Source: Ettlia oleoabundans
Taxonomy: Eukaryota; Chlorophyta; Chlorophyceae; Chlamydomonadales
Length of the DNA: 10,058 nt
Assembly (NCBI GenBank): GCA_019693395.1
Contig: JAAMXP010003783.1
Coordinates: 1 to 10,058 of the forward strand
Reading direction: 5' to 3'
Below, in pieces: positions 7,553 to 10,058 of the stretch. Position 1 is the first letter of the stretch. Every line of letters begins with the position of its first letter. The notes beneath the pieces are model-generated. The model searched no databases, was not told where the DNA came from, and worked only from the letters and a program-made list of their open reading frames with translations. The position numbers were made by a program, and so were the translations under genes.

Positions 7553-7830
7553 GGAACTTCCAAATCGGGCTGGGGTTGACAGGCGGGCAGCCTCATTGCT
7601 GGCCGGCCCTCCCCCGCAATTCGCATTGCAGGATACTAGCTGTCACTGCGTTGACACGCAGGCAGCCTCAATGCAGGCTAGCGCTAGCGCCCGCAGCAGC
7701 CCTATTAGGCTACTAGCTGTCACCGCAAGCTAGGGTTGACAAGCAGGCAGCCTTATTGCACACAACCTCTCAACGTCTACAGCAGGGCTAGCTTGACAGC
7801 TGTCATCGCGGGCTGGGGCCTGCCCGGTGA
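7553..7830. repeat. 75-85-base degenerate tandem repeat reaching into the end of the dynamin-related gene
   Basis: GTTGACA-CAGGCAGCC-CATTGC blocks begin at 7575, 7650 and 7735. A second landmark, AGCTGTCA followed by a C/T-rich or GC-rich word, occurs at about 7638, 7715 and 7798. The last copy overlaps the complement of the dynamin stop codon and its final codons (7803-7820, TCATCGCGGGCTGGGG), and ATCGGGCTGGGG at 7564-7575 is a further copy of that coding end. The units have clearly diverged and are noncoding outside the gene. Confidence 0.6.
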
Positions 7831-9940
7831 GCCGCAATGCCGCCGCTCAGAAAGGACACTGCCGACATTGCCGCCTTCTGTGCCGCACTCAACTGCTGCT
7901 GCTGCTGCTGGTGCTGGGGGGGGCCATACCCTTGTGACCCGCTGCCTTGGCGGCGACCAGGTGGCCCGGTGCCGTTCATAACAGCGGTTGCAGCGGCAGC
8001 GGCAGCAGCCGGTTGCTGTTGAGGCTGCGAAGGATAGAGGACACGATCGGGGGCCCTTTCCACATCTTGCAGCATCTGCTTAAAGGACCAGCGCCCGCTT
8101 TGGTTGACACGTCCCAGGAGCTCAGCGGGCAGACCCTCCAGAGTGGACTGGGCTGACCGCAGCGCACGCAGCGCCTGTGGGAGGGAGGGGGTCGCAATAT
8201 GGATAATTGGCAACTTTGATGGATGGTGTTGGCAACGCACCTGGCACCAGTGCATGCTATCTATGCCGTTTTCGCACCCAGTTGTCGCCGACAAAGAACA
8301 GCCCCACTCACGCCCTACTTTCCGACAACATGTGCCAGTTACACCTGCACCAGCTTGCGCAGTTATCCATCCGCGCCCCCCCCCTCCCCCCCCAATGTCC
8401 ACACAATACGCCACCTACACCCACACACCTCTTGGCACTGCGAGCGTTTGGCCGCAATGTCCTGCCGCTCCTCCATAATCGCCTCAAACAGCTCCTCCCT
8501 GCGGTGGCATGCAATAACAGATACAAAAACATTCAAGGACATCAAGGACATCAAAGACGATGCGGAGTGAGAATTGGAACAGTAACCACCTCAAACAGCG
8601 CTCTCCTGCTTGGCAAAAAAGCGATGGCAGACAACCAACAGAACAAGGAAGGATATTGGGGGATGCAGGTGAGAAACGGTGCTGTACGTGACCACTGGAA
8701 CCAGCTCTTTCCTGTTCTGAGACACACCAAAAAGGGACAGGCATCGACAGAATGCACTGGAGTAGACGTGTGTGTCCGTAAGAAACTCGTGCGCTCCACC
8801 AGTGGCACCACCACCACCGCACAAACACACCCGACCCACCCCGCCATCATCAGCACTGGAACCAACACATGCAGCCTGCACCAACGCCACCACAGGCAGC
8901 ACACACACACCCAAAACATCAACCGCCCACCTGTAGAGTTTGCGTATGAGGTGCTGCTGCAGCCCCCGCTGCAGGCTGTTCACCATGAAGTGCATCAGCG
9001 CCTTGGGCACACCGTCCTGCACGCCAATGAACTTGGTGCCTTAGTGGCAGGGAGTGGACCCATGCTTCTACATTTCTCACTGCGCATTGTGCGCAGCCAC
9101 CCACCCACCTACAAGTTCTTGCCCATGTTGTGAAAGGAGGGTGGCATCATCCTGATGCCATCAGTCAACCACCCACCGCTCCCACTAACACCCAGGCTGA
9201 AGCGCCTACCCAGACACACAACTGCAGGTTTGCAACAACAAACACACACTCCTCAAACAAGTGAGATAACCTGGCATTGCCTGCCCACCTGCAGGTTTTT
9301 GCGCACGATGTCAAAGTATGATGCCACCAGCAGGCGCGTCACCTCCACCTGCACCCCTTCCTGGTCACTCACAGCCTTGGGCACACGCAGCGTCTGCAGG
9401 CGAGGGATGGAAACAGGATAATAGTTATAGAAGCAAGATTGGAGATAGTGATTGGTTGCTTGCTTGCTTGCTTGCTTGGTGGGCTGTGTGTTGTGTGTGT
9501 GTGTGTGTGCGCGCGCGCGTGTGTGTGCGCGTGTGCTGGATGCGAGAGTGCGGAGGAGGCACTGGAGATGTGAGGGTGCAAGGGAAGCTGGCAGGCTGAT
9601 TAGTGCCTCCCTGCCAGCAAAGGCCAGGCCAAGCAAGGAGGACATATAAGAGCCATGCCTTGGGACAGACGCTGAGCAGGCACGGTGCAGGGGAATATTG
9701 CAAGGAAGACTTGCACCAGGGGACGGTGCAACCACACACACACCGGTGGAGGCCGCCGCAGCGCGCCGTCGTCGTGTCCGGGGTGTGAAGCGGCATCATC
9801 CGGGCCACGAGCGCCAAACCAGTTGGCAAACCAGCTGCCCTTGCTGACGGCTGAGGGGTCAGCGGTGCCTATTGGGATGCTGGCCAGGCCGGGGCGCGCT
9901 GTGGCGGGAGCGGAGCATCCGCCATCGGACCGGGGGCTAG
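7803..9940 (-). CDS. Dynamin-related protein (DRP3/Dnm1 type), C-terminal part, five exons; 5' part beyond the window
   Basis: Exons on the minus strand are 9940-9744, 9393-9289, 9016-8931, 8498-8429 and 8174-7803 (TGA stop), with consistent phases and GT-AG ends, giving 275 residues. The first exon encodes a variable insert with GSWFANWFGARG and ends LRRPPP. The next three and the start of the last form the GTPase effector domain: TLRVPKAVSDQEGVQVEVTR, LLVASYFDIVRKNLQ, DGVPKALMHFMVNSLQRGL, IRKLYREELFEAIMEERQDI, AAKRSQCQEALRALRSAQST, LEGLPAEL. This follows plant DRP3 and yeast Dnm1, GTPases that assemble as rings for mitochondrial and peroxisomal fission. The effector domain forms part of the stalk/bundle-signalling element that drives assembly-stimulated GTP hydrolysis. 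An unusual tail of roughly 100 residues follows, rich in Gln, Ala, Gly and Pro. The acceptor at 9942-9941 shows that more coding exons (GTPase and middle domains) lie to the right of the window. Confidence 0.92.
8175..9743 (-). other. Four introns of the dynamin-related gene
   Basis: The introns are 9743-9394 (350 bases, GTGTGT...CTGCAG), 9288-9017 (272, GTGGGC...GTGCAG), 8930-8499 (432, GTGGGC...CCGCAG) and 8428-8175 (254, GTGTGT...CCACAG). Phases are 0, 0, 2 and 0. Each removes cleanly to leave continuous effector-domain homology. Three have TG repeats at or shortly after the donor, and the last contains long G runs in the transcript (complement of 8378-8395). Confidence 0.82.
9456..9539. 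repeat. Microsatellites in a dynamin intron: TTGC repeat and alternating purine-pyrimidine GT/GC tract
   Basis: At about 9457-9479 there are five to six tandem copies of TTGC. From 9485 to 9536 the plus strand is an almost unbroken alternation of GT and GC dinucleotides. Such a tract can adopt left-handed Z-DNA under negative supercoiling and is prone to slippage. It lies wholly within the intron at 9743-9394. Confidence 0.8.
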
Positions 9941-10058
9941 CTGTTAAATGGGGAAAACAGGGAAGTGCCATTTAGTGAGGGAGGAACCGCCAGTAAGAGG
10001 CGTAGCTGGTGGATGGGGAAATCAGGGAAGTGCTAACTGGGGTGTGTGTGTGTTGGGG
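9941..10058. repeat. 65-base tandem repeat in the upstream dynamin intron
   Basis: ATGGGGAAAACAGGGAAGTG at 9948-9967 recurs as ATGGGGAAATCAGGGAAGTG at 10013-10032, exactly 65 bases later, with similar flanks (TAGCTGTTA versus TAGCTGGTG). The minus strand at 9942-9941 is the splice acceptor of the first dynamin exon in the window, so the repeat lies in the preceding intron and its left copy spans the acceptor. A GT repeat follows at 10041-10052. Confidence 0.65.

Noticed and set aside
8207..9133. Plus-strand open frame of 308 codons
   Set aside because: It starts at TTG, runs opposite the dynamin effector-domain exons and introns, and its product is Pro/His/Thr-rich with no family resemblance. 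The minus strand explains the region.
1..10058. Mobile elements, viral genes, tRNA or rRNA genes
   Set aside because: I looked for transposase or reverse-transcriptase motifs, terminal inverted repeats with target duplications, and tRNA T-arm words; none was convincing on either strand.

Overview
The window looks like nuclear DNA of a green alga (Chlorophyta). It is GC-rich, and coding sequence is cut into short exons by introns of about 120 to 460 bases. Nearly all introns start with GTG (GTGCGG, GTGGGT, GTGAGG) and end in a pyrimidine tract plus CAG. Low-complexity Gln/Ala runs occur in the proteins, and candidate TGTAA poly(A) signals lie behind two genes. The assignment to chlorophytes, possibly Sphaeropleales or Chlamydomonadales, is inference from these traits; I cannot name the species. 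Every gene below was assembled by eye by joining exons whose splice phases match and whose protein follows a known family. No long uninterrupted bacterial-style ORF is real.

Layout, left to right. (1) 1-414: noncoding, with G-rich degenerate repeats, then about three noncoding units of a roughly 105-base repeat whose last unit is the coding end of the next gene. (2) 415-3152, minus: five-exon gene for a GCIP / cyclin-D1-binding-protein-1-like protein (about 465 aa). (3) 3292-3598, minus: two-exon gene for a 60-aa four-cysteine, CHCH-like protein, immediately upstream of GCIP on the same strand. No ATG lies between the two start codons and no TGTAA separates the genes, so they may share one bicistronic mRNA. 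(4) 3599-4013: spacer with a TGTAA signal. (5) 4014-5199 or further upstream, minus: CREG-family protein in four conserved exons. (6) 5566-5828: short divergent promoter region. (7) 5829-6689, plus: three-exon gene for mitochondrial ribosomal protein bL20. (8) 6690-7802: convergent 3' region with a possible TGTAA and a 75-85-base degenerate repeat. (9) 7803-9940, minus: C-terminal half of a dynamin-related GTPase (DRP3/Dnm1 type), with the variable insert, the complete GTPase effector domain and a Gln/Ala-rich tail; the GTPase domain lies beyond the right edge.

As a set the genes are housekeeping: mitochondrial translation (bL20m), mitochondrial/peroxisomal fission (dynamin), a probable mitochondrial intermembrane-space protein (CHCH-like), and two homologues of animal growth-control proteins (GCIP, CREG). 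I see no operon logic, mobile element, CRISPR or RNA gene. The strongest candidate for something unusual is the CHCH-GCIP bicistronic arrangement. Second is the repeated pattern of tandem copies that include the stop codon of the adjacent gene, seen at two separate gene ends.
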